The notes beneath the pieces are model-generated. The model worked only from the letters and a program-made list of their open reading frames with translations, had not been told where the DNA came from and did not search any database. Position numbers and translations under genes: made by a program. Shown piece by piece: positions 1 through 10,101 of a DNA stretch of 64,000 nt. The DNA comes from Trichoderma breve (Eukaryota; Ascomycota; Sordariomycetes; Hypocreales; Hypocreaceae). The DNA lies in contig NC_079236.1 in the NCBI RefSeq assembly GCF_028502605.1, positions 372,001 to 436,000 of the forward strand. The letters run 5' to 3'. Positions within the stretch are counted from its first letter, which is position 1, and the number at the start of each line of letters is the position of its first letter.

Positions 1-52
1 CCTTTGTCACTTTGAAACACACTACTAATGGTTATTTCATTTCTCGCCCCAG

Positions 53-985
53 ACTTACGGCATCCAAGTCTTTAACCAGTCCATCTACGACGAATTAAAG
101 CACAATTTCACAAAGCCAAAGGGCTGCAGAGACCAACTAAAGAGATGCCAGCAGAGCCTCAGTCTCTTTGACGTTGCGACCATCAACGACCAGCGAGTCA
201 ACTTTGTCGACCTCTGCGAGATGGACAGTTGGTGCGACGGTGCGGCTGTTGGTACCTACTTTGGCCTCGACAGTGGTTGGTTCGATATTAGCCATCCTCT
301 CCGGGACCCCTTCCCGCCGAGCCATGTTTATGGTTATTTGACCGAGGAGGCCGTCTTGGGCGCCATTGGATCCCCAGTCAACTTTACCGCTACTTCGGCT
401 GCTGTGAGCAGCAACTTTGCTAGCTCCCACGACGACCAGCATGGAGGATTCATAGATGCTGTGGGTTATCTGCTTGACCACGGCGTCAAGGTTCACATGA
501 TGTACGGTGACCGTGACTACGCATGCAACTGGATTGGTGGCGAAAAGGCGTCTCTGGCGGTCCCCTACTCTCACTCCAAAGACTTTGCGAACGCGGGTTA
601 TGCACCACTCTTGTCGGAGAAGGGCGTGTCTGGCCTGACTCGACAATATGGTAATTACAGCTTTTCCAGAGTGTTTCAAGCGGGCCACATGGTGCCATCG
701 TATCAGCCAGAAGCTGCTTACGACATTTTTATGCGCGCTACGTTTAACCGCGATATCGCGACCGGACTGCTGCTAGTCAAGGACGATTTGTCAACGGATG
801 GGCCCAGTGATACCTGGCATGTCAAGCATGAACCGCCCGAGAGGCCTACGCCCAAGTGCTACATCCTGGCACCTCAGAGCTGTGTGTCTGAGCTGTGGGA
901 GAAGGTTGTGGCTGGTACTGCTCAGGTTAGGGAGTGGTTTGTCCTTGAGGAGACTGAAGAAGAGCAGGTGACGGATGAATTGTAG
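53..985 (+). CDS. Serine carboxypeptidase (peptidase S10), 3' part
   Basis: This is the C-terminal part of a secreted or vacuolar serine carboxypeptidase, which removes C-terminal residues from peptides. The gene enters from the left edge. The visible start is a 3' splice site (AG at 51-52), after which the frame stays open to the TAG at 983-985, giving 310 codons. The catalytic Asp lies in the motif YGDRDYACNW (codons at about 502-531) and the catalytic His in AGHMVPSYQPEAA (about 679-717). The catalytic Ser would be upstream of the window. Cys pairs (GCRDQ, LCEMDSWCDG) fit the S10 lid and insertion region. The tail after the His motif is about 85 residues long and acidic, longer than in short family members. 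It converges on the hydrophobin gene. Confidence 0.9.
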   Translation, partial: TYGIQVFNQSIYDELKHNFTKPKGCRDQLKRCQQSLSLFDVATINDQRVNFVDLCEMDSWCDGAAVGTYFGLDSGWFDISHPLRDPFPPSHVYGYLTEEAVLGAIGSPVNFTATSAAVSSNFASSHDDQHGGFIDAVGYLLDHGVKVHMMYGDRDYACNWIGGEKASLAVPYSHSKDFANAGYAPLLSEKGVSGLTRQYGNYSFSRVFQAGHMVPSYQPEAAYDIFMRATFNRDIATGLLLVKDDLSTDGPSDTWHVKHEPPERPTPKCYILAPQSCVSELWEKVVAGTAQVREWFVLEETEEEQVTDEL

Positions 986-1831
986 TGGCGTATATTGTGT
1001 GGTGTAGTTATTTGTTATTCTCTGGTTAGTCGATTTTGAAGTATTTTTACTGTATATCGATGTAGACAAGATGTATTGATAGTACGGCTGTTGGAAGCTT
1101 CAACATCCAGCGCTTCCAGCTTACACCAAGACGAAAGACTAATACATGTATATCAGATTCAAGGACAGGGCAGCAGAAATAGCCATATCTATGCTCTATT
1201 TCCAGTCTCTGTCCGTCTAATGTACAGGCATACTGAAATATTATTGGGGTGTTGGGGGCCACTCCCGAAAAATAGGAAAAGCACAAGCCAAAAAGGTCCC
1301 CGTTGCAAGCGGTTGGCGGGTTTACGCGCCCAACATGGCCCTCCGCGTACGCGTTAGCTAGAATCCGATTGGCGTTGCTATCCAACACAGTTTCAGGCTC
1401 ATAAAAACAAAAAGAAAGTACAAGAGGAAAGGGGGGCGTAGTGAAGATGAGATCACCTAGGAAGCAGGGGGGTTGGCCGTCTGATGCAAGGGGGACGGGA
1501 TGCTTATCACAATACAGGGATATCATAAACTCAAAGCCAAAGCGAACTCGTGTATTCATAGTAAGTAGATCACAAAGGAGAAAATAGCTGAGGATGTAAG
1601 AGTGTGCAGAGCACAAAACATTATATCCATTAATGTAATGTCGAAAGGGTGTATATCGAAGTGAAGCCGTTTATCCGTTTATTCCATTAATCTCGACCCT
1701 CCATTCCCATGTCCATTATTGATCCAGAGCCGACACATAATTATTAACACGGCACGAACAGAGAGCTCAATGTACAAAGCCTGTCCCAATATTGACCCGA
1801 CTCTCGGCCGGGGGAGTTGGTGAGTGTGCGT
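986..1831. other. Convergent 3' region between carboxypeptidase and hydrophobin
   Basis: This stretch lies between the ends of two genes that point at each other. Open frames here have no recognisable protein features and no coding-like codon use. It most likely holds the two 3' UTRs and spacer. Confidence 0.5.
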
Positions 1832-2265
1832 TTAGAAAGCGGGAGGGAGAGCATCGGTGCAGAGAACAGCCACGCCGGCCTAGAAGGAAGATTTTGGTCA
1901 ATTCGTATTCCGATGAAAGAATGGACTCGGAAGGGACACTCACGACGGGGAGGACGCAGCACTTGGGCTGACGGCCGATGGAAGCACAGGCGCCGTAGAA
2001 CGACTTGCATCTGCTGGGCGCGAAAGGGGCTGTTTTACCTTGTTAGTCGCAGAGAAACATCGTGGATTGTATTCTGAGAGCACTTACGAACAACGCAATC
2101 GAGATCAGCGACACCAATAACATCGGCATCACAGCACTGGGGAACAGAGTATAGTCCCCTGGGGCACCAGGCTTCGTTACGACGGGCGAGTCCCGCGGGG
2201 GCCTCAGTGGAGGGAGCAGCGAAAGCTGCGGTGAAGAGAAGAGCGGCAACGGCGAGGAACTGCAT
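1832..2265 (-). CDS. Class II hydrophobin, 103 residues, three exons
   Basis: Small secreted amphipathic protein that coats hyphae, conidia and interfaces. Exons are 2265-2088, 2029-1944 and 1879-1832; introns use GTAAGT...CAG and GTGAGT...TAG. Residues 1 to about 17 form a signal peptide (MQFLAVAALLFTAAFAA). The joined frame has exactly the class II spacing C-X9-CC-X11-C-X16-C-X8-CC-X10-C, which validates both splice junctions. The first Cys lies in WCPRGLYS and the last in LCTDALPPAF. There is one extra Cys inside the X16 loop (SRCKS), giving nine in total. A TATAAA lies 117 nt upstream of the ATG. Family assignment is firm; which paralogue group it belongs to is unknown. Confidence 0.93.
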
Positions 2266-4438
2266 CTTGACTGATGTTTGTTGTATACAACGAGAAGAAG
2301 AGTATTAAAAAGGAGTGAATATGAAGTGAAGCTGAACTTAGCGAGTGAATTGAATGAGTGGGTTGGGAAATGGAAGCTGGCTTTATACTGATGAGAAAGG
2401 AAAGAGAAGAAGAAGTTGAGAGAGAAAGGGACTTGCTATTTATCTCCTTTTTGGAAAGGGAAAAATGATATTGCTATTGCATCTCTTGTGTATCGTGAGC
2501 TGCGTGTGGATGGAGTCTCTTTCTTTCTTGTTTTTTTTTTTCCTTCTCCCTGCATGAAAGGGGCGGGAACGGAAACCAAGAAGCAGTAGTTTCGTGCAAG
2601 CCGCTCCCTGCGTTCGGGGTCAAGGCTTGTTTTCTGACAGCATTGTGTGAGGCGAAAAAGAAAAGAAAAGGAGGATATGAGAGGTCCTTTGTCTTGGAGT
2701 CATTTCAGAGGACTGCTATTCCAGGTTTTTGGGGAGACAATGAATGGATGGATGGCGGAGCGAGACATTTTGGTGCTGCCCTTGCAGGAGAGGTGAAATT
2801 GGGCCTGCTCACCGGTTCGTGTTGGCAACTTTCCTTTTTTCTCCCTTGATCTTGATTATGCTGATGAGAAAGATTTTGTTCATGATACCTTATTGGCTAC
2901 TGGGATCGACTTGAGAAGCTATTTCTCATGTTCTCTCCCTTGTACTGCTTTGGGTGAAGCTTTTGGGTAGTGTGGGGGATGAAGCAAGGCTAGGAGACGG
3001 GTTGTTGTAATTGACATGTGCCACAAAGCATGCATGTCGCACTTTTTGCGGAGCTGTTTTCGGGATGAGGGAAAGTCGGGTGATTTACTGATGCAGGGTT
3101 TAATTTGACGGCGGCTGAATGTTATTTGATGGAGTGAGTGAGTGGGTGAGGGTCGGGATATCTTGGTTTATGCTTTTATTAAGGCTGATGGTTCATCGGA
3201 TGCAGAGCCATCCGGGCTGTTGGATTGGTCCAGACAAGGGATACCTACAGAGTGATAGTGTGTATAACTTCTGCGTAAAATGTGTATAAGTGAATACATG
3301 AAGGAGAGATTTTCAGCTGGTGTCACAGCATTTTGGTTACCCTGTGATGAAGTAACACAGGCTATGTGGTTATGAGCAGTGTGAGAAGAGCAATAGGCCA
3401 TGTAAGATGGCAGATATAATCATGATATGCGGTACGTATAATAAAACTGCGATTGGTCAATGCAAAAGATTAATTCTGAGCGAGATTGTGTGATACGTAC
3501 AAAGATATAATATGTGAATCCAGATACTCGTAGATGACGCCTGAATGAGGATGTAGAGCCTCACCGCAATGCAAGCTGTTATGCCTATAGTGACATAACT
3601 CTTTCTTTCTTTGTCCTTGTTTTCATCCCGTCTTCTCCCTGTCTTCCTACACTCATTCACCATCCTCAGCTCTGACGGGACAAGAGTCCAGGCCTCAGCC
3701 GCACATGCAAACCCCTGTCTCACACCTCTAATTCGACTGCACTCCTGCATAAAAGACGGGACGCGACGTGCTCCCTTGCCTCTGGATGACGGGTATGAAT
3801 CATTTATTCCGCGAGCCCAAGATAAGTTGCGAGATTGCGGTGGCGATCGGTTGCTGCTTATTGGCTGGACGCGTCCATCTCCCGCGGTTCCCTGGCACAG
3901 ATCAGATCAGCCTCTATTACCTTATGCAAGGCACGGTTTCTTAGTATTACTAGTCTGACGCCTTGCATGCTTACTAGTATTACAAGCTCTATTACTACGT
4001 AGTAGTATCACATGCTTTGTTTACTTTCAGCCGTCTCCCAGTGTAGTATGGAGGCAGCTACAGGCACTTGAAGCTTCAATCACTGGTGATGACTCTTAGA
4101 AAGACATCAGCTATTAACAGTACGATGAGAAAAGTGCTATCAAATAAAAATATGTTGTACCTAGAGGATAGAACTTGATGTTGCAGCAAGAGCGACGGGC
4201 AAGAGAGAAATGGCGTTGCCTTGGTAAACCTTGTCCGCCTTTGATGTTGTTTCCGCAGCTTAGATCCAGGGTATCTCCATCTCTACATCTACACCTACAT
4301 CTAAACATTAGCTGAATCAAGACTCTTCGAGTTTTGCCTCAACATCTCCTTGTTTCATATCATTTAAGCCTGTTCATACTATTGAATATTTCCACAGGTG
4401 TCGCATTATCCCATTTGGAAGACCACACAGCCTCCAAG
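2266..4438. other. 2.2-kb intergenic region upstream of hydrophobin and of the 2EXR-like ORF
   Basis: Divergent promoter space. It has GA-rich leader sequence at 2280-2440, T-rich tracts near 2525, and short alternating TAGTATTAC-type stretches near 3940-4010. Open frames up to 115 codons exist (for example 3611-3958 on the plus strand) but show no domain, signal or coding-like codon pattern. I see no gene. Confidence 0.5.
2382..2387 (-). promoter_or_regulatory. TATA box of the hydrophobin gene
   Basis: TATAAA on the minus strand, about 117 nt upstream of the hydrophobin ATG. The distance and the strong, inducible nature of hydrophobin promoters make it a credible core promoter element. It is called from sequence alone. 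Confidence 0.5.
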
Positions 4439-6049
4439 ATGACGACTCCAGCGTATGAGGAGACGCCAATAACAAACGGAAATGGCCATATAGACGCAGA
4501 TGAAGATATTACCATGGACACAGGAGAGGAAGCAGCCACAAACGCAAACACCAACATGGAAATAGATGCACACGTCCCGATCCAATCTCTTTACCACCGC
4601 TCTTCAACCCTTATGGCGGAGGTCTGGAAACGTGTCTGCACTGCGTACTCGCGTGTCCCAGGGGTGCACATTTTCTCCCTTGAAGAGCCGCAGCGTCGGG
4701 TTGAGAATGCTTTCACCCCGAGATGGATGCCATTGGGGCCTCCAAGGCTGGGACCAAGAGATGGTGGCTATGGCTGGTACTTCAGAAACGCAAACGCAGC
4801 CACCCCTTCGTTTGACGCTCACAACCCTTCCACGTATCTCATCGACAGCGGGTTATGGACTGCATGTCAACAGTCACGCAACATCATGTGCGATGCATAT
4901 GATTTTGACAGTTGGAACCGCATTATTGCATCACATCCTGACTTACTCTATAACGAGCTGAAGCGACAGAGTTTGATGGATTTCCCAGTGTGTGCCCATT
5001 TCAAAGACTTGGGAAAAGACCGGATTTTTGGCCTCTTCCCAAACAAGGACTTGATCTTTTTGCAGTCGACAAAGATATAGAGTGCCATTTGGGACTGGCA
5101 GATGCCCTTGGGGGGGAATCTATGGACGCTCTCCTCTCTGCCTAACATTGCGCTGGAGTTGAATCCGGCCTGGGGTCACGGCTTATCACCAACAGATCAT
5201 GAGGCCAACTCAAGTCAATATATTGTCAAATACATTGCCGAGTTGGCATCTATGACTTCAACAAACACTACTATATGGTTTGTTGATGAAAGATTCAGGC
5301 GAAAGACCATTGCGCCCACGCAACAACAAGCAGCCATGGACCTCAGACGCCGCGTCTTTCACGGCAGCGACCGCCAGTACGTGCAGGTCATGGGCAACGG
5401 ATTTCCACTAGATCATGATCAGTGGGAGCTGGTCCCTCAGAAGATGCTCGCCATGACGGATCCTCCCATATGCGATCCCTTTGGGCCTGGCGGTTACCTG
5501 TGGACATGGAAAGAAGACCTCCTTGATCCTAACGGGGATGGGCTACACTGGAGCGGCGAGTGGTTTATTCATACGCTCCAATACTATATCATCCAAGCCA
5601 CGGTCAAAGCTCGGAGGGAAATGGACCGGAGGGAAGCTGAAGCCAATGCTTTAACTGATAGAATTAATGGCAAACCTGAGAATGGCGGTTCCAACAATGG
5701 AAGCCCTACGAATAGCCATTCCAACGAGAGAAGCTCTACGAGTGGCGATTCCAACAATGGAAGCTCCGCAAACAGTTATTCCAAAGATGGGAGCCCTACG
5801 TATAGCCATTCCAAAGATGGAAGCCCTACGAATATCTATTCAAATAATGGAAGCCCTACGAATAGCAACCACAGCAAAAAGGAAAATAGCAATAGCGAGC
5901 ATCTTGATGATCAGAATGGCGACCGTACATCTGATGATGGTAGGCTTAATGAGAAGACGATTAAAGAAACAAACTCTTATTCATCCGACACCGACTTTAA
6001 TGGAACGGAAGTCAACCGATTTGGGCTCCTTGCCGTTGAATTCTTCTGA
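4439..6049 (+). pseudogene. 2EXR-like fungal protein interrupted by one in-frame TAG
   Basis: One reading frame runs from ATG 4439 (good context, AAGATGACG) to 6049, broken only by a TAG at 5078-5080 (codon 214). The first half resembles fungal 2EXR-type proteins: an (E)VWKRVC stretch, then GVHIFSL, NPSTYLIDSGLWTACQQSR and LFPNKDLIFLQ. The second half continues the family pattern in the same frame with NIALELNPAWG, TTIWFVDERFRR and a WTWKEDLLDPNGDGLHWSGEW block. An acidic, low-complexity tail contains six 30-nt repeats. No plausible intron removes the TAG, because the available GT...AG pairs are only about 30 nt apart. It could be a nonsense allele, a sequencing error, or two separate polypeptides. 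Family function is unknown. Confidence 0.6.
5699..5878 (+). repeat. Six tandem 30-nt repeats coding for Ser/Asn-rich decapeptides
   Basis: Coding minisatellite inside the 2EXR-like frame. Each unit encodes a variant of GSPTNSHSNN. Units begin at 5699, 5729, 5759, 5789, 5819 and 5849. The unit length is a multiple of three, so copy-number change would keep the frame. Confidence 0.85.
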
Positions 6050-6225
6050 GTCTGGGTAGACGCTGGATAATTGGAGCTGAGATTGGTGTTGATGGAGTGT
6101 CGTGTCATGCTCATGTCATGTAATCTTTGGCATAGCTTTGCCCAATACCCCTTAAATATGATAGGTATCCTTCTTTTTTCCGTTCAATAGGAGATATTGA
6201 CTCTGTGTATATTACAATAAAAAGC

Positions 6226-6728
6226 TCAGGTTAAGGTAGGTATAAAATTGATGAGTGCGTTATAAGAGCTCTGTTTAAGTTCCAAATGCCTATGCCAGCT
6301 CATTAATTCTTGTAAACCATATTGTGGAACTTGATAAACCTTGTCAACTCGCGCGTAAGAGTAAAATGGTAGACCTCTGTTGCCATATGGATCATCACAA
6401 AAGTGCAGCTGCATGTTTGTCCTACGGTTCTTGCGCAATGGCGCGATTGGAATGTACGAGTCGCTGTTAACCTTGTAGCTGAAAGTTTTGGTTATCTATG
6501 ATCATGATATTATCCTTAGAGTCGTCTTCTTTTCTGATCAGTGAACAATTGTAGTCTTACAGTTACGACTTCCAGCCAGTGGGTTGGCATTTCGGATTGC
6601 CCAACAACGATAAGCATGTGCTCTTTGACGGCTTTGGGTAGTTCAAGGAGAGTTGCGGCTATGTCTTCGTCCCATTGATCGGGCGAAATGCGATATACTT
6701 TGCCTTGGTATGAGTTATGGTCCCTCAT
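6226..6728 (-). CDS. Small protein, tandem copy B (possible MazF/PemK-like barrel), 137 residues
   Basis: Two exons, 6728-6561 and 6471-6226, joined in phase 0 (donor GTAAGA, acceptor CTACAAG). It matches copy A at 7084-7668 along its length: a GKVYRI start strand, a P-D-QWD segment, PKAVKEHMLIVVGQ, then SYIPIAPL, NMQLHF, SYARVDKVYQVP and a final helix. This order resembles the small barrel of MazF/PemK-type proteins (start strand, RPxVV strand, S-x-x-R-x-D-x-V-x-x-V strand, closing helix). That resemblance is by eye only. The Arg and Pro of the RPxVV motif are changed here (KEHMLIVV), and the C-terminus is about 35 residues shorter than copy A. Function is not known. Confidence 0.6.
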
Positions 6729-7083
6729 GGTTCGGAGATGGCTGGATGATGATCAATATGAGAATTATAATGAAGAGCTGTTTTTGCTTCTTTTTGTTAA
6801 GATATTCCAAGAGAAATAGGAGCGGAAGCATCAGTGGACGGAAGCATCGGGAGCAAATGTTAACATAGATTGCGTAGAATCCCCGTTAAGTGTAACTGGT
6901 CAACTACTTACATAGTTTGTAACTAGTTCTGGAAAGTGGTTAGAAAGACAGCGCGAGTTTAATATACTAAGCCATAGTAAATCATAGACAAATATCTGCT
7001 GTTTAAAAGTATTGGAAACACTGTGGTGTCTTAACAATTTTTCATTTCATCTAATCATTAACGTAACTTTGTGCGATAGTCGT

Positions 7084-7668
7084 TCAACTTATTGATTGCC
7101 TTTTTGAAATGCTCTCGGGTCTCTCTTTCATTACATCCGGGGGTACAATGGTTCTCACATTTAAGCCCCGGTCTGGTTCAACCAAAAATGTGCGCAGCTG
7201 ATCATAAGACTCCTGTTCAAGCTCCAAAGGCATGCCATAATCGTCGTACTTTCTTTCTAAAGCCCGCAGCGGGACTTCGTAGACCGTATCCGTACGTAAG
7301 TATGACTGAGATAGTAGAGTTGATTCCATCTGTAGATGATTGCACATGTGCAGCTGCATGTCTGTGAAGTAGTCTTTGGGCACTGGCGCAATTGGAACAT
7401 ACCACCCCTGGGAAACACTGGGGTGTATTTCCTCTGTCACCTATTACTCTGATGTTAGATGCCTCGAATTATGATATCTTGATACAGATATTTGCGGCCT
7501 TACAGTTGCGACGTATACACAGTCGTCATATTTCTTAGATTTCATAAGAACAACGGCCGGACGAGATCGAACTGAGCGTGGTATGGGAAGGAATTGTCCG
7601 TCATTGTCCCATTGATCAACGGGCAGAAATCGATGTACTTTGCCTTGGGGTGACTTTGGGTTCTTCAT
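7084..7668 (-). CDS. Small protein, tandem copy A (possible MazF/PemK-like barrel), 173 residues
   Basis: Two exons, 7668-7504 and 7440-7084, with a 63-nt phase-0 intron (GTAAGG donor, CTAAC branch point, AATAG acceptor) in the same place as in copy B. The protein begins MKNPKSPQGKVHRFLP, then has SRPAVVLMKS, YVPIAP, SYLRTDTVYEVPLRAL and a C-terminal helix (QESYDQLRTFL). The GKV...RPAVVL...LRTDTVYEV order is what one sees in MazF/PemK-fold endoribonucleases. Fungal members of that fold are not something I can confirm, so I treat it as an inference. There is no signal peptide or membrane segment. Flanking DNA is also duplicated between the two copies. Confidence 0.62.
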
Positions 7669-8223
7669 GGTGTAAAATTAAGTAAAAGGATAAAAATACA
7701 GACTGGGATAAAGAGTGGTTTTTATGTCCCTTTTATCTTGGTTGTATTGAAAAAGAGCGGGAATAAAAGAGCTTACATGTGTAGTTGAGCGGAAGCATCG
7801 GGAACAACCGTATACAGTCCGGGCACTCCGTACACTGTAGCCATCTATCGCCGTAACTAGTTCTAGCTAGCTAATACAAAGACAAGAGTTTAAATCGGTA
7901 AATCGGCATTCCTTTACTAAACCATACCAAGGCAATAGAGAGATATTTAGATTCTATCTTGATGTATTGCAAACACTATGGTGTATTAACCATCGGCCAT
8001 CTAACTGACCTAGCGAGCGCAAAGAAGTAAATTGCTCTAGTTGATTCACCTCTATTGTAATGAAAGTTCGGTAAGTGCTGGCAAATAATTTGCTATCGCT
8101 AGGGTTAATTTAGTGATCGTGTAAGTGTTTCCCCAATAGTTTCATGATTGCCTTTTTCTTCTTACTAGTATATTAATCTGGATTTATCCCATGGTACAGA
8201 TTTTAAGGCCCATCCAATCGCGA
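7669..8223. other. Upstream region of copy A
   Basis: AT-rich spacer that matches in pieces the region upstream of copy B (6729-7083). No separate gene is seen. It ends at the remains of the membrane protein pseudogene. Confidence 0.5.
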
Positions 8224-9431
8224 TCATGAGATGAAAGCGGCTCTTTCATGCTCCCTCTCTAATGCTTCCCATTTCTCTATCTCATGTTCCCGTAGTCTAC
8301 CAGAGAAATATATGGGTAGCAAGGCCTTGCCTGCGTAAGGAACCTTGGCCTCAAGTTCAAGCAGAGTATCCATAACCTTGTGTAATCCCACAACTTCTTC
8401 AAGTTGGACGGGTATACCTAAAGCTTCAGGCGTGCGAGGAGCTCCGGCTAGGACAAGATTCTGCATCATTCCTAGCGCACCGACGGCAACCATGAACCAA
8501 GTGTGAGTCTTGAGGCCAGATACAGTGATAAGAAGAGCAACTCAGGAGACTAGTTGCACAGATGCCGCCGCTATTCTCAGAATCTGACTGCCTTCTGTAA
8601 ACTCAACCCGAGTAAGACGTTCTAGGTCAACACCGATACCCGTATCTTTGATGAAAACAATTGCAGTTCTAGATCCGTTGCCTTCGGTCAAGGTAAATAC
8701 AGCGTGGCCGCTTAACCCACGAGACCTAAGGAACGGGCTATATCCCGAAAATGCGCCGTTGCATAGGCCAATGCGGTACCTCCAGCAGTTATAAGTAGTA
8801 TTTCCCATTCGCCGTAAAGGCCTGCCGGAATTGCAGCAATACCTAGTTGGATGATAGTAGTGATGAGGCCGGAAAACCATGGCCAATCCTTGCTCAGAGA
8901 TCGATTAACTGGAGAGCTTTCAACAAATTTGTATACAAAGATTCGAAGGCCCCTTAGACGATTCAGACGAACATGGGGTTCCATGAGCCCATACATTGAG
9001 GCGTCTTGCTCTGAAATTCTGCTCGATTTTAGGGCATCCTTGATTAATGGAACGCTCCAGTACTCGTGGTTTCGAACCAGCCTTCCCAGAAGCCATGACT
9101 GATTGGCGCTGGTAGTGGGCATTGAACTGGCTCTCGTAATTGTGCAAGGACAATCCGGGTCTGGGAGGGCTTTGAGATTTCCCACAGCAAATAGCAGATG
9201 GCTAAAGGCATAGGCAACCCAGCCAAAGGAAAAGGCCATAGGCCGGAAGCGATTCAAGGTGAACTGTGCAAGTGCCTTTTGAATCACATCGCCGCCGACG
9301 AGGAGCAGCAGTGAGAAAATATCGCTGGGGTTTGTCCACTGGCCGCGAAAGTCGTTTGCCGTAGTCTGCGCATCTTATGTGCTTCGTATCATGTTGAGGC
9401 CGAGGCCAGCGAAGCTTATACGAGGTGCCAT
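8224..9431 (-). pseudogene. Decayed multi-pass membrane protein gene (common fungal family of unknown function)
   Basis: The conceptual product follows a common fungal membrane protein family. It starts RISFAGLGLN, then has TTANDFRGQW(T)NPSDIFSLLLLVGGD, a helix around FSFGWVAYAFSHLLFAVGN, paired C-terminal helices, a LTEGNGSRTAIVF block, and GALGMMQNLVLAGAPRTPEALGI near the end. Three breaks are visible. A TAA at 9377-9375 falls 18 codons after the likely ATG at 9431. A frame change is needed between about 8760 and 8690. A TGA at 8544-8542 sits in the frame that resumes at 8493. No standard introns explain all three. I read it as an inactivated copy. Confidence 0.72.
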
Positions 9432-9911
9432 GAGTGGAATGGTTAACCTCCTGTATTATCATTGCACAAGTGGATGCCTAGAGCATAACACAGTCTTGTT
9501 ACAGCCTTGAAGGAAGCGAGCAGGGAAAAATATTGATCCATTTAGAGTCGTACTTCACCAGGCTCTGATTGGGCACATGGCCAGTCTATACTGGATTCAC
9601 GAGATTGAGTCGTTAAATTGCATCTGTTCTGATTCGGCCATGATGCACATGCATTATATTAAAAGTTCAAATGGTGTATTGATACCGTAATAGTTGGCTT
9701 GCCTATTTAGGTATATAGCCCAAAATAGACTTAGACAAGGTACGCATAGATATTGTGATTGTGTTTTCGAGAAGATGAAAGTGAAAGAAGCGCTTGACTG
9801 AACAACTCAAGAAGGTATGGGGGAGCAAATGGTATTACGTAATGAGGCAGCGAGCATGTTGCGCTAGTTGGTAATATAGAGTAAACTAACACATACACTT
9901 TCAACAAACAA
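9432..9911. other. Spacer between pseudogene and tRNA
   Basis: AT-rich sequence with no open frame of note and no family match that I can see. The last part (about 9850-9911) is the 5' flank of the tRNA gene. Confidence 0.4.
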
Positions 9912-9992
9912 GGCAAGGTGCCAGAGTGGTTAATGGGTATGACTCGAAATCATATGGCTTCGGCCGCACAGGTTCGAATCCTGTTCTTGTCG
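9912..9992 (+). tRNA. tRNA-Ser (anticodon CGA)
   Basis: 81-nt type II tRNA. The acceptor arm GGCAAGG (9912-9918) pairs with TCTTGTC (9985-9991), followed by discriminator G. The anticodon stem TATGA/TCATA encloses loop CTCGAAA with anticodon CGA at 9945-9947. The variable arm is GGC-TTCG-GCC and the T arm ACAGG-TTCGAAT-CCTGT. It has no intron. A T-rich run at about 9999-10006 fits a Pol III terminator. It decodes UCG. Confidence 0.92.
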
Positions 9993-10101
9993 CTCTTCTT
10001 TTTTTGCTGTTTCTGCATATCATCGTTTTCATACTGTTATTAAGTCAACATGTCTTTTTTTTTTTTCTGTTCATATTCATGTTATTGGCCGTTTATCGAG
10101 T

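Larger units (their letters stand above)
6226..8060 (-). repeat. Tandem segmental duplication of about 0.9 kb
   Basis: The unit holding copy A (about 7084-8060) and the unit holding copy B (about 6226-7080) match in coding sequence, intron position and upstream DNA. Shared upstream marks include GCGGAAGCATC (7789 and 6819), GTAACTAGTTCT (7852 and 6920) and a block reading roughly ATTGNAAACACTNTGGTGT (7971 and 7010). Divergence is substantial, so the duplication is not recent. Confidence 0.7.

Noticed and set aside
3611..3958. 115-codon open frame on the plus strand as a possible secreted protein
   Set aside because: The hydrophobic start is weak, the composition is random-like, and no intron or homologue pattern supports it.
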